A DNA stretch of 15,853 nucleotides from Bacillota bacterium (GTDB lineage: Bacteria; Bacillota; Bacilli; Alicyclobacillales; SLC66), in the NCBI GenBank assembly GCA_021820825.1, contig JAKADD010000012.1:1-15853 (forward strand), written 5' to 3'. Position numbers and translations under genes: made by a program. Below, piece after piece: positions 1 to 7,346 of the stretch (the stretch's first letter is position 1; every line of letters begins with the position of its first letter). The notes under the pieces are model-generated. The model was not told where the DNA came from. It saw nothing but the letters and a program-made list of their open reading frames with translations, and ran no database searches.

Positions 1-63
1 TGCGCCCGTCGCGGGTTCGACGCAGCCGTGTCTGAGCAGGGGCGCAGCACACGTTCCCCGCCG

Positions 64-156
64 GGCAGACGGCAGACGGCAGACGGGGCAGACGGGGCAG
101 ACGGGGCAGACGGGGCAGACGGGGCAGACGGGGCAGACGGGGCAGACGGTGCAGAT
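64..156. repeat. GGCAGAC minisatellite (7-bp units becoming 9-bp units)
   Basis: Ten exact copies of GGCAGAC start at 64, 71, 78, 87, 96, 105, 114, 123, 132 and 141. The first three abut (7-bp period); the next seven are each preceded by an extra GG (9-bp period). A degenerate TGCAGAT follows at 150. The array lies about 75 bp upstream of the hemE promoter. Being a multiple of 3, the 9-bp part reads as Asp-Gly-Ala repeats in one frame, but I regard it as non-coding. Copy number probably varies by replication slippage (inference). Confidence 0.95.
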
Positions 157-229
157 GCGGCGCATTGGGGACGAAAAATGAGATTTTCGCGCAGATACAG
201 TAGTCTGGATCAGAGTCTCGGCCTGTTTG

Positions 230-238
230 TGCTATGAT
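230..238 (+). promoter_or_regulatory. Extended -10 promoter of hemEH
   Basis: TGC followed by TATGAT (230-238) is a TGn extended -10 element matching the TATAAT consensus at 5 of 6 positions. No good -35 hexamer lies 16-19 bp upstream, which is usual for extended -10 promoters. Transcription would start near 245, about 38 nt before the hemE ATG. This argues against using the in-frame TTG at 238, which overlaps the -10 box. The same TGTGC lead-in precedes the brxA -10 at 11580-11585. Confidence 0.5.
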
Positions 239-265
239 TGATTTCGCCGCTTATTTCGCCAGCAA

Positions 266-273
266 AGAGAGGA
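266..273 (+). promoter_or_regulatory. Ribosome binding site fixing the hemE start
   Basis: AGAGAGGA lies 9 nt before the ATG at 283. The longer in-frame reading from TTG 238 has no such site and would add 15 residues not expected in the family. Confidence 0.7.
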
Positions 274-282
274 CGCTGTCTG

Positions 283-1344
283 ATGATCGAGAATGATCTT
301 TTCCTGCGCGCCTGTAAAAGACAGCCGGTAGATCGTTTGCCGGTGTGGTACATGCGACAGGCAGGCCGTTATCAGCCTGCGTATCGCAAGCTCAAGGAAC
401 GCTATAGCCTTGTCGAGATTTGCGAACAACCAGAACTGTGCGCGCAGGTGACCATGCTGCCGGTGCAGCAGTTGCAGGTTGACGCCGCCATCCTGTTTTC
501 CGATATTATGATTCCCGTTGGCGCCATGGGGGTTCCCTTTACAATTGAGGCGGACCGTGGACCGCTGATTCACCGCCCTGTCCGTACGCTGGATGATGTG
601 GAGCGGCTTTCCGAAGTGGACCCGGAGCATGACTTGCCCTATGTTTTGGAAACCATACGGTTGTTGCACAGTCAGCTCACCGTTCCCCTGATCGGGTTCG
701 CAGGCGGTCCGTTTACGCTTGCCAGTTACTTGATAGAGGGCGCCCCGTCGCGCGAATATCTTCTGACCAAAAGCATGATGTATCGAGATCCACAGACTTG
801 GCAACAGTTCATGGATCGGCTGGCGAACATGATTATCGTGTACATGCGCGCCCAGATTCGCGCTGGCGCTTCGGCCATCCAGATCTTCGACAGTTGGGTG
901 GGGAGTCTCTCCCCAAGCGATTTCCAGGAATATGTACTGCCGACCATGCAAAAAATCTTCGCCGGTCTAAAGGATCTGGACGTTCCCCTGGTTTACTTCG
1001 GCGTTACGACGGCAGACCTGTTGCCGCTCATGCGGGAAACCGGCGCCAGTGTCATCGGCGTCGACTGGCGCACATCTGTACACGCCGCGCGCGCGCGAAT
1101 CGGGAACGGCATTGCGCTGCAGGGCAATCTGGATCCGGCTGTCCTGCTCGGACCGTGGCCAGAAGTGGAACGGCGCGCCCGCGCCATTATCGATGCGGGG
1201 ATCCAGCACCCTGGATTCATCTTCAATCTGGGCCATGGGGTGCTGAAGATGGTTGAGGTTGACCAGTTGCAGCGATTGACCCAATTTGTGCACGAATACA
1301 GTGAACAAAAACTGGCAGAACGAAACGAGGGCAAGAGTTCATGA
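283..1344 (+). CDS. hemE: Uroporphyrinogen decarboxylase
   Basis: Cytoplasmic enzyme that removes four carboxyl groups from the acetate side chains of uroporphyrinogen III to give coproporphyrinogen III, in haem synthesis. From the ATG at 283 the product is 353 residues, the usual Bacillus length. Visible family motifs are MRQAGRYQP (residues 24-32), which carries substrate-binding arginines; LFSDIMIP with the key Asp74; GFAGGPFTLASY; IFDSWVGSLSP; GVDWRT; and the C-terminal FNLGHG. The usual Thr-Pro after GHG is not evident (GHGVLKMVEV), a modest deviation. The start is chosen for its Shine-Dalgarno sequence and the promoter overlapping the alternative TTG. The stop overlaps the hemH start as ATGA, so the two are probably translationally coupled. 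Identification is very secure. Confidence 0.96.
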   Translation: MIENDLFLRACKRQPVDRLPVWYMRQAGRYQPAYRKLKERYSLVEICEQPELCAQVTMLPVQQLQVDAAILFSDIMIPVGAMGVPFTIEADRGPLIHRPVRTLDDVERLSEVDPEHDLPYVLETIRLLHSQLTVPLIGFAGGPFTLASYLIEGAPSREYLLTKSMMYRDPQTWQQFMDRLANMIIVYMRAQIRAGASAIQIFDSWVGSLSPSDFQEYVLPTMQKIFAGLKDLDVPLVYFGVTTADLLPLMRETGASVIGVDWRTSVHAARARIGNGIALQGNLDPAVLLGPWPEVERRARAIIDAGIQHPGFIFNLGHGVLKMVEVDQLQRLTQFVHEYSEQKLAERNEGKSS

Positions 1345-2303
1345 GCGATACGCTTGGCGTCCTCTTGATGGCGTATGGAACGCCGACTGATCGCAGTGGC
1401 ATCGAACCGTATTACACGCACATACGGCGCGGACATCCACCCACCAGCGAGTTGCTGGCGCAGTTGCAGGGCCGCTATGATGCGATTGGCGGGTGCTCGC
1501 CGCTCAGCGAGATCACGCAGGCAGAGGCGCGTCTCCTTGAACAGGAGTTGAACCGGCGCCACCGTGAAGAACGGACAGGCGCTGCCTCAGGCAGCGCCTC
1601 AGACAAAGCATGGTGCAGGGTATACGTGGGTATGAAGCACTGCTCGCCTTTTATCGCCGACGTCGTGAAAGCGATGGCGAACGACGGCGTCACGCGCTCT
1701 GTGGGCGTTGTGCTGGCGCCTCACTATTCATCCATGAGCGTTGCCGTGTACATCCAGGAGGCTATGGAAGCTGCCGCAAAGCACGGCATTGCAGAGTTGT
1801 CGTTCGTGCGGCAGTGGCATCTTCAGGCGCCCCTCCTGGATGCGCTGGAAGAACGTCTGCAAGCAGGCCTGGAACGGTTTTCAGATGCGCAAAAGGAACG
1901 CCTCAGGATCGTTTTTTCGGCGCACAGCCTTCCGGAACGGATTGTTGTACAGGGAGATCCGTATCCTGCGCAACTTCTGGAGACAAGCAGAGAACTGGCC
2001 AACCGTCTCGGCTGGACGGACTGGCAGTTTGGCTGGCAGAGCGCGGGCCGCACTGCTGAACCGTGGCTGGGGCCGGACATCCTGCAGGTGCTGGACGATC
2101 TTGCGGCGCATGGATACAAGGCTGTGCTCAGTTGTCCTGTCGGATTTGTGTCCGATCACCTGGAGGTGCTGTACGATCTGGATATCGAGGCTGCGGAGCG
2201 GGCGCAGAGAATGGGCATTCATTTTGAACGAACGTCGTCACTCAATACGGACCAGAGACTGATCGCGGCTCTTGCCAACGCCGTCGAAGAAGAGCTGGCC
2301 TGA
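1341..2303 (+). CDS. hemH: Coproporphyrin III ferrochelatase (HemH/CpfC)
   Basis: Inserts ferrous iron into the porphyrin ring; in Gram-positive bacteria the substrate is coproporphyrin III, in the coproporphyrin-dependent branch of haem synthesis. The 320-residue product shows the family pattern: MAYGTP near the N-terminus, YVGMKHCSPFI, LAPHYS, FSAHSLPER with catalytic His195, GDPYPAQL, FGWQSAGRT, PWLGPDI, and VGFVSDHLEVLYD with the metal-site Glu275. It is about 10 residues longer than the B. subtilis enzyme; the excess includes a Gly/Ala/Ser stretch at residues 79-87, encoded by a perfect DNA hairpin. It overlaps hemE by 4 bp. In Bacillus a hemY (cgoX) oxidase gene usually follows in the operon, but here the convergent cheW comes next, so the oxidase must be elsewhere. 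Calling it CpfC rather than protoporphyrin ferrochelatase rests on lineage. Confidence 0.96.
   Translation: MSDTLGVLLMAYGTPTDRSGIEPYYTHIRRGHPPTSELLAQLQGRYDAIGGCSPLSEITQAEARLLEQELNRRHREERTGAASGSASDKAWCRVYVGMKHCSPFIADVVKAMANDGVTRSVGVVLAPHYSSMSVAVYIQEAMEAAAKHGIAELSFVRQWHLQAPLLDALEERLQAGLERFSDAQKERLRIVFSAHSLPERIVVQGDPYPAQLLETSRELANRLGWTDWQFGWQSAGRTAEPWLGPDILQVLDDLAAHGYKAVLSCPVGFVSDHLEVLYDLDIEAAERAQRMGIHFERTSSLNTDQRLIAALANAVEEELA
1577..1599. repeat. Perfect hairpin inside hemH
   Basis: AGGCGCTGCC (1577-1586), a TCA loop and GGCAGCGCCT (1590-1599) form a perfect 10-bp-arm inverted repeat within the coding sequence. It encodes the poorly conserved Gly/Ala/Ser linker before the YVGMKH motif. GCCTCAG also occurs twice in direct orientation (1584-1590 and 1596-1602). 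It is in frame and does not interrupt the gene. Confidence 0.9.
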
Positions 2304-2323
2304 TCGCGGCCCTTGCGCCGTCG
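2261..2323. repeat. Imperfect direct repeat at the hemH 3' end
   Basis: GATCGCGGCTCTTGCC plus a nearby CGCCGTCG (2261-2286) recurs, slightly shortened, as GATCGCGGCCCTTGC then GCCGTCG (2302-2323). The first copy is in hemH codons for LIAALANAV and the second begins at the hemH stop codon. It looks like a short tandem duplication of about 41 bp period. Confidence 0.6.
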
Positions 2324-2327
2324 TTAT

Positions 2328-2708
2328 TTATACAAGCGCGTCCATCCGCAGTATGCCTACAACGTGACCGTTTTCCTGCAATGCGCCCTGGACGGATTCT
2401 CCCTCCACGTTTCGCCACTCGATATCCGTCTCGGCGATCTCAAGGATATCGAGCGCTTCATCGACGAGGTAGGCGGCGTCCTTTGCAATCAGCAGCCTGC
2501 TGTCGTCTTCCAGCGGCGCGGGAAGCGCCCCCAGCTGTTGCCGTATGTCGATCACCGCCACCACAGAACCACGGAGATTCGCGATGCCGACGATGTGGGC
2601 GGGGGCTGTCGGCACGCGCCGGATGGCGGGCACACGCTCAATGGACTGGATTGCTTCGATCGGGAGCGCAAAGTACTCTTGTGCGATGCGAAACTTGACA
2701 AGTTTCAA
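2328..2708 (-). CDS. cheW: CheW-like chemotaxis adaptor
   Basis: CheW proteins link chemoreceptors to the CheA kinase in the cytoplasmic signalling array. The 126-residue product is a single CheW/SH3-like domain. It opens with KLVKFRIAQEYFALPI and carries the family motif IVGIANLRGSVVAVIDIR, then a typical LLIAKD strand. It is slightly shorter than average CheW (about 150). A longer reading from the ATG at 2729 is unlikely: its codons 3-5 are the ribosome binding site GGAGGAGG (2716-2723), which sits 7 nt before the TTG at 2708. It follows the MCP gene on the same strand with only 29 nt between them, in a cheA-mcp-cheW operon. It ends tail-to-tail with hemH, with 24 nt between stops and no clear terminator. 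Confidence 0.9.
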   Translation of the reverse strand: MKLVKFRIAQEYFALPIEAIQSIERVPAIRRVPTAPAHIVGIANLRGSVVAVIDIRQQLGALPAPLEDDSRLLIAKDAAYLVDEALDILEIAETDIEWRNVEGESVQGALQENGHVVGILRMDALV

Positions 2709-2715
2709 GGGGAAG

Positions 2716-2723
2716 CCTCCTCC
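2716..2723 (-). promoter_or_regulatory. Ribosome binding site that sets the cheW start at TTG
   Basis: GGAGGAGG, 7 nt upstream of TTG 2708. It lies inside the longer ATG-initiated reading, so the ATG at 2729 is probably not the start. Confidence 0.75.
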
Positions 2724-2737
2724 AATCATGCGACCGG

Positions 2738-4450
2738 CTAGATTTGAAAGCGTTGCGACTGCTGGTTTAGCGTCTGCGCATTTTCCGAAACTGTCGCGGC
2801 GGCGGCGGCGATCTCTTCAGTGGCGGCGGTCTGCTCCTGCGCCGTGGCGGAAACGGTCATGATCTCTTGCGCTACCTGAGCGGACAGCTTGTTCAGGTCG
2901 TGCGTAGCTTCGCGCAACGCCGTCGCCTGCCGGACCATGTTGGTCGCAGAGAGCGAGACGTCGCCTGTGTGTTCCGATACATCCTTGACGGAAGAGTTGA
3001 TCACGGCAAAGATTCCGCCCACCTCGGTCATGGCCGCAGCGCCGCCGTCGACCTGTTTCTTCTCTTCGTTTGCGGCCTTGACAGAGGCCGCCGTCTCCTG
3101 CTGAATGAGCACGATCAACCGCGCGATGTCGGAGGATGCGGCGCGCGACTTCTCTGCGAGTTTGCGGACCTCATCGGCGACGACGGCGAACCCGCGCCCC
3201 TGTTCACCAGCGCGCGCCGCCTCAATGGCTGCGTTCAAGGCCAGCAGGTTTGTCTGTTCCGCGAGATCGTCGATCACCTGGATGATTTCGCCGATCTCGG
3301 TCGAACGCGTGCCCAGTCGCGCGATGCGCACCTGGTTGCTGTCCACGCTGCCTGCGATCAGATTCATCTGCGACAGGGCGTGTTTTACAACTGTGTCGCC
3401 CTGCGTTGTCCTGCCGACGAGTTCAGTTACCACTTGCGCCGTGGCGTGCGCGCTCGTCTCGACGGTGGAGATGGCCGCGAGAACCTGCTGCAGAATCACC
3501 TCCATGGCGCTGATATGCGAATTTTGCAGGTCGGCGGCTTCGCTGACATGCATGGCTGATTCCGCCAGATGACTGGCCGCAGAGGCGACTTCCTCCGTGG
3601 TCGCATTCATTTCTTCACTCGTGCCCGCGAGTTCACTGGCAGTATGCTGCATCTCGCTGATCAACTGCGCCATGGCCAACTCCATCTGTTCAAATGCCGT
3701 GAGCAGTTCCCCAGTCTCGTCTCTGTACTGAGAATCCTGGTACGAGTGGCTGAACGTGCCTCCGGCCATTTCCTTTGCGAGCGCGACGACGCGGCGGATG
3801 CCTTTCGTGATTTGCGCCGAGAGCGTCAATTGGAGAGCAAGCGCCACCAGCAGCGCGATGATGGTGCCGAGGAGCGCAATCAGGCGAGCGCTCCTGACAT
3901 GGGCTTCGAACGCCAGTTGGGAACGGGTTCGGTTGACGCGGACATTTGCGGTGAAGTTGTTGAGCGAGCGCGTGATCGGGCTCAGCGGAATCTTTACAAA
4001 GTCGGCCTGCGCCTGTAAGCGTTTTTGGCTGGTGTCGATCATGGTCATCCACTGGTAATTGTTCAGCAGATACGACGACCAGGTTTGTTCAAAACTTGTC
4101 AAGTCATGTTTGTAGAGTGCACGCTGCTGAGGAGAACTCTGTTTGATCAGCTTCAGCAGGCTTTCAACCTGGGTGGCAATCGCCGTCACATCGGACTGAT
4201 ACCCGTTCGTGTAGGTCTGCTCCTGCGATGTTCCCGTCGCCATCAGAAAACGGGCCCCCTGGCCGTCGGCAGAGCGCACGAGAGTGCCCAGCGTTTCGAT
4301 GGTGGTCAGTATCTGATCGTCGTTTGTCAGGATGTCTTGCGCCTGTGCTTGCGAACGGCCGTATTCCAGGGCGACAAGACCGATCGTGGCGACAAAGATA
4401 ACGCTTGTCGCGAGCGCCGAGATGAGCAGTTTCGTACGAATGCTTGCCAT
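2738..4450 (-). CDS. Methyl-accepting chemotaxis protein (membrane chemoreceptor)
   Basis: Membrane receptor that senses a signal outside the cell and controls CheA. The 570-residue product has TM1 at about residues 9-29, an extracellular helical domain of about 155 residues resembling the four-helix-bundle sensor type, TM2 at about 188-212, a HAMP domain to about 265 (with [13 protein letters not shown]), and a long cytoplasmic coiled coil. The conserved hairpin tip reads [20 protein letters not shown] then [19 protein letters not shown] (about 394-433). No C-terminal CheR/CheB-tethering pentapeptide is seen; it ends QSQRFQI. I chose the ATG at 4450 because AGGTGG lies 7 nt upstream; the ATG at 4480 adds ten residues and lacks a good site. 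It lies 58 nt downstream of cheA and 29 nt upstream of cheW. The ligand cannot be read from the sequence. Confidence 0.93.
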   Translation of the reverse strand: MASIRTKLLISALATSVIFVATIGLVALEYGRSQAQAQDILTNDDQILTTIETLGTLVRSADGQGARFLMATGTSQEQTYTNGYQSDVTAIATQVESLLKLIKQSSPQQRALYKHDLTSFEQTWSSYLLNNYQWMTMIDTSQKRLQAQADFVKIPLSPITRSLNNFTANVRVNRTRSQLAFEAHVRSARLIALLGTIIALLVALALQLTLSAQITKGIRRVVALAKEMAGGTFSHSYQDSQYRDETGELLTAFEQMELAMAQLISEMQHTASELAGTSEEMNATTEEVASAASHLAESAMHVSEAADLQNSHISAMEVILQQVLAAISTVETSAHATAQVVTELVGRTTQGDTVVKHALSQMNLIAGSVDSNQVRIARLGTRSTEIGEIIQVIDDLAEQTNLLALNAAIEAARAGEQGRGFAVVADEVRKLAEKSRAASSDIARLIVLIQQETAASVKAANEEKKQVDGGAAAMTEVGGIFAVINSSVKDVSEHTGDVSLSATNMVRQATALREATHDLNKLSAQVAQEIMTVSATAQEQTAATEEIAAAAATVSENAQTLNQQSQRFQI

Positions 4451-4457
4451 GAGAATA

Positions 4458-4463
4458 CCACCT
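4458..4463 (-). promoter_or_regulatory. Ribosome binding site favouring the MCP start at 4450
   Basis: AGGTGG lies 7 nt before ATG 4450 and falls inside the longer reading from ATG 4480. That longer reading has no comparable upstream site. Confidence 0.6.
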
Positions 4464-4508
4464 TTTTTGATTGTGCCCATCCCAGTCAGGAGAAACGTTC
4501 GTCTGCGG

Positions 4509-6503
4509 TCATTCTATAAACGCGTTTGGATCTATGATTAACGCCACTTCCCCATCGCCCAGTATGGTCGCTCCCGAAAAATAGGTGATCGATCTGAGCC
4601 TGGAGTCCAGGGCTTTGACAACGACCTCTGACTGATTGAGCAGTTCGTCGACAACGAGACCTGTTACGCGCTCAGCCCGATTCATGTAGACAATATGACG
4701 TTCCTGGCCCTGGCCGCTCTCCGCAAAGACCTGGCGTGAGCGGATGACGCTTACGATGCGTCCGCGCCAGACGACAGTCTCATGACCGCTTACGGTTTGC
4801 GTTGTGTTCAGAATGCCGGTCTCCGCGATGCTGTTGACCGGGATGAGGTAGGGATTGTCGCCGATGCGCACCAGCAGGCCCGTCATGATGGCGAGCGTCA
4901 TGGGCAGGCGAATGGTAAAGAGTGTACCTTTGCCCTCTTCGCTATGGATATCGACTTTGCCAGACAATGATTCGATCTTGGCCCTGACCGCGTCCAGACC
5001 AACCCCGCGACCTGACAGATCGTTCACCGTTTCCGTCGTCGTGAATCCGGGAGCAAACAGGAGCTGGTGCATCTGCTGCTCTGACAGCGTGTCGTGTCGA
5101 TCCACCAGTCCATGTTCCAAAGCCTTGGCGACAACCCGTTGCAGGTTGATGCCGCTTCCGTCGTCCTCCACCTCGACGAACACATAATTGCCCGAGGCGT
5201 ATGCGCGCAGCACAATGCGTCCGGGTGCAGGTTTGCCGTGTGCGACCCGTTCCTCCGGAAGTTCCAGTCCATGATCCAGAGCATTGCGCAGCATGTGCAT
5301 AATGGGGTCGCCGATTTCTTCGACAACGGCGCGATCAAGTTCCGTTGCTTCGCCTTCAATGATGAAATCAAGCTGTTTACCCAACTTCTGCGCAGTGTCT
5401 CTCATCATGCGGGGAAAGCGGCTGAACACTGTCTGCAGCGGAACCAGACGCGTCGACATGATCAATTCCTGCAATTGACTTGACAGTGTGCCCAGGTGGT
5501 CGACAGTTTCACTGAGGACCGTGTGGCCAATATCCGATTGAATGCGCTCCAGACGGGTTTTGGCGATGACAAGTTCAGAAACAAGGCTCATCAGCTGATC
5601 CAGCTTGCGGGTGTCGACCCGTACGGTTGAACTCTGCTTTCGTTGGAGTTGTCCGCCGATGCTGTCAGCTGGCGTGCGGCTGTCGTTGTGGGCGTGGACG
5701 TAGTCTGTTTGTACCGCTTCTTGTTCAGCGGGAGCGAGTGGCAGAAGTGCGTCAGGTTGTTTCGCGTCCGTCCATTCTGTGATCGAATGGACAACGATTT
5801 CCGAAATCTCCGTCAGAATGCCGTAAGCGGTCGCCAGATCTTCTGTCGATGCGAGCAGGATCATGATGTTTCCTGAGTATTGCCCGGTTTCAAGGATACT
5901 CGCGTCAGGACTCGTATATAAAATGTCGTTTTGGTCGATGCGCTGCAGCCACTGGGCAAATCTGGCCATCGGCATGAGGCAGTCTTCTATAAAACCCAAA
6001 TGAATCTGATATATGGTTTGACCACTGGCAACGACCGCTTTGAGCACGGCAATCGTCTCAGGACCAGGGAGTTCGGGCTCGGCGGAAGCGGGGGAAGCGG
6101 ACTGACCCGGAGCGGAAGCCGCCGACTCGGGAGCGAGAGCGCCAGCAAGTTCCCGCAGTATCTGTTCAAGCGGGAGGGCGAGTTCTTCCCCGGTGTCCGC
6201 AATTGCGTCCACAAGAGTATCAAGTGTATCCAAGGCGTGCAAAAGCGCGCCAATCACTTCGGGAGACACTGCAATGCGCTGTTTTCGCAAGTCCTCCAGC
6301 AAATGCTCTGCGTGGCTGGTGATATCGCTCATCCGGGAAAACCCCATGGTCATGGCCATGCCTTTAATGGTATGGGCTGCCCTGAATACATTGGCAATGG
6401 TAGAACGGTCTCCTGTTCTCTCCATTTCCATAAGACCATCCGACCATACCTGGAGGTGCTCGCGCGTTTCATCGATAAACATCGACAGATATTCTTTTGG
6501 CAA
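4509..6503 (-). CDS. cheA: Chemotaxis histidine kinase CheA
   Basis: Cytoplasmic kinase that autophosphorylates in response to receptors and passes phosphate to CheY-type regulators. The 664-residue product has all five parts: P1 Hpt domain (1-115) with phospho-accepting His44 in [10 protein letters not shown]; an Ala/Pro/Ser linker (about 121-150) and a P2-like regulator-binding domain (about 150-245); the P3 dimerisation helices starting [12 protein letters not shown] (about 294-355); a P4 ATPase with the N box [12 protein letters not shown] (403-414), G1 DDGSGI (447-452), FAPGFTT and G2 GRGVGL (498-503); and the P5 CheW-like domain (about 540-664). The start is TTG at 6503, with AGGGAGTG (6511-6518) 7 nt upstream. 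It is first in the cheA-mcp-cheW cluster; no cheY, cheB, cheR, cheC or cheD is nearby, so partners must be encoded elsewhere. Confidence 0.96.
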   Translation of the reverse strand: MPKEYLSMFIDETREHLQVWSDGLMEMERTGDRSTIANVFRAAHTIKGMAMTMGFSRMSDITSHAEHLLEDLRKQRIAVSPEVIGALLHALDTLDTLVDAIADTGEELALPLEQILRELAGALAPESAASAPGQSASPASAEPELPGPETIAVLKAVVASGQTIYQIHLGFIEDCLMPMARFAQWLQRIDQNDILYTSPDASILETGQYSGNIMILLASTEDLATAYGILTEISEIVVHSITEWTDAKQPDALLPLAPAEQEAVQTDYVHAHNDSRTPADSIGGQLQRKQSSTVRVDTRKLDQLMSLVSELVIAKTRLERIQSDIGHTVLSETVDHLGTLSSQLQELIMSTRLVPLQTVFSRFPRMMRDTAQKLGKQLDFIIEGEATELDRAVVEEIGDPIMHMLRNALDHGLELPEERVAHGKPAPGRIVLRAYASGNYVFVEVEDDGSGINLQRVVAKALEHGLVDRHDTLSEQQMHQLLFAPGFTTTETVNDLSGRGVGLDAVRAKIESLSGKVDIHSEEGKGTLFTIRLPMTLAIMTGLLVRIGDNPYLIPVNSIAETGILNTTQTVSGHETVVWRGRIVSVIRSRQVFAESGQGQERHIVYMNRAERVTGLVVDELLNQSEVVVKALDSRLRSITYFSGATILGDGEVALIIDPNAFIE

Positions 6504-6552
6504 ACACCGTCACTCCCTGCCATGCAAATCCGGGGTTGTTTTGCCTGACGCA

Positions 6553-6560
6553 TGATCGGC
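6553..6560 (-). promoter_or_regulatory. Sigma-D-like -10 element upstream of cheA (weak)
   Basis: GCCGATCA matches 6 of 8 bases of the motility sigma factor -10 consensus GCCGATAT and lies about 50 nt before the cheA start. A convincing TAAA -35 at the right distance is missing (GAAA about 18 nt upstream). Suggestive only. Confidence 0.25.
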
Positions 6561-6606
6561 GTCTCGATTGAACCGGATTTTCATGCAACACTAAACAACC
6601 ACAGTG

Positions 6607-6636
6607 ATCTTAGCATAAACTTGGGTGATTTGTCAC
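6607..6636 (-). promoter_or_regulatory. Candidate sigma-A promoter for the che cluster
   Basis: On the minus strand GTGACA (6636-6631), an 18-nt spacer and TAAGAT (6612-6607) form a housekeeping-type promoter about 100 nt before the cheA TTG. The -35 overlaps the last codons of the upstream decayed L,D-transpeptidase gene. Confidence 0.4.
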
Positions 6637-7131
6637 ACTGCAGGTCCTGATTCGACTGTGACGATCGTGCCATTCGGATTGACACCAGTCATGGTCTGCG
6701 AGACAAACTTCTGATATACCGGAAATGATCCCAGCGGTGTGCGCGCGCCGGCAATGCCAGTGTTGCAGAGACTGCTCAGCACGAGTCGGGTTCCACGGTA
6801 CAGTGACAGCCGTTCTGGAATACTCTCTCTGACGATGATTCGGTACGGTTCGCCAAGCGCATTGCGTTTATGCAGTCTCACATCTGTAGCAAGCAGCCGC
6901 TGCAGCGCGGCGACAGAAGGCGACTGTGAGTTTATTTTCAGCGTCGTGAACTGGGGAACGCGCGGCCGCGCAGTCAGTGTCTTTCTGGGTCGCGGCTCGC
7001 GTTTTGCATGCACATGGCCATGGTCTGCAGGAGGTGTTTTTGTTGCGTTCGCGGCGGAGGAGGACGTGCTTGCGCCACAGCCGCTAACGAATAGGCACAG
7101 CACGAGGCGCGAGCAGTCGCCTGTAGATCAT
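6633..7131 (-). pseudogene. Decayed L,D-transpeptidase (YkuD-type) lipoprotein gene
   Basis: The intact enzyme would be an exported peptidoglycan L,D-transpeptidase. The open frame (GTG 7103 to TGA 6633, 156 residues) has a lipobox-like FVSGCG at its very start, a low-complexity linker, then the first half of the YkuD domain (IIVRESIPERLSLYRG, NTGIAGARTPLGSFPVY, FVSQTMTGVNPNGT). It then jumps to IVTVESGPAV, which resembles the domain's end. The HG...S.GC catalytic segment (about 50-60 residues) is absent, so no nucleophilic Cys remains. The N-terminus is also broken. ATG 7131, with GGGGGAG (7142-7148) 10 nt upstream, begins MIYRRLLA, an ideal lipoprotein n-region, but is out of frame by one base with the lipobox. 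Two independent lesions point to a pseudogene; a sequencing error could explain only the frameshift. Confidence 0.7.
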
Positions 7132-7261
7132 GGTCTGTCATCTCCCCCAGAGTCTGCGAGTCTGCGGTGTCGAGTGTTGCATGCCGCACTGGGCTGCGCC
7201 TGTGTCGAATTCATGATCCATATGTAAGTGATACTATAGAAAACTATATCAAAAATCGCAT

Positions 7262-7290
7262 AAATAAAAAGAGCAACCGCTGCCGGTTGC
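7262..7290 (-). terminator. Rho-independent terminator after the sleB-like gene
   Basis: On the minus strand GCAACCG (7290-7284), loop GCAG and CGGTTGC (7279-7273) form a 7-bp stem directly followed by TCTTTTTATTT. It lies about 57 nt past the stop of the LysM/SleB gene and separates it from the downstream decayed L,D-transpeptidase gene. A second stem, CCTGCTG/CAGCAGG, occurs just after the stop without a T-tract. Confidence 0.88.
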
Positions 7291-7346
7291 GTGAATTTAT
7301 AAGATTATTTTCATCCTGCTGCTGGCGCTGGACAACAGCAGGAGTT

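Noticed and set aside
1..30. tRNA-like GGGTTCGA near the left edge
   Set aside because: Flanking bases do not form a 5-bp T-stem, and no acceptor end or CCA follows.
28..237. 69-codon plus-strand frame with Asp-Gly-Ala repeats
   Set aside because: It is an artefact of the 9-bp minisatellite, which has no stop in that frame. There is no ribosome binding site, and its end overlaps the hemE -10 promoter.
238..282. TTG start extending HemE by 15 residues
   Set aside because: It overlaps the promoter -10 box and lacks a ribosome binding site; ATG 283 has a good one and gives the family length.
3105..3572. Plus-strand frames opposite the MCP and cheA genes
   Set aside because: These are shadows of well-identified minus-strand genes; composition is typical of antisense frames and no motifs are present.
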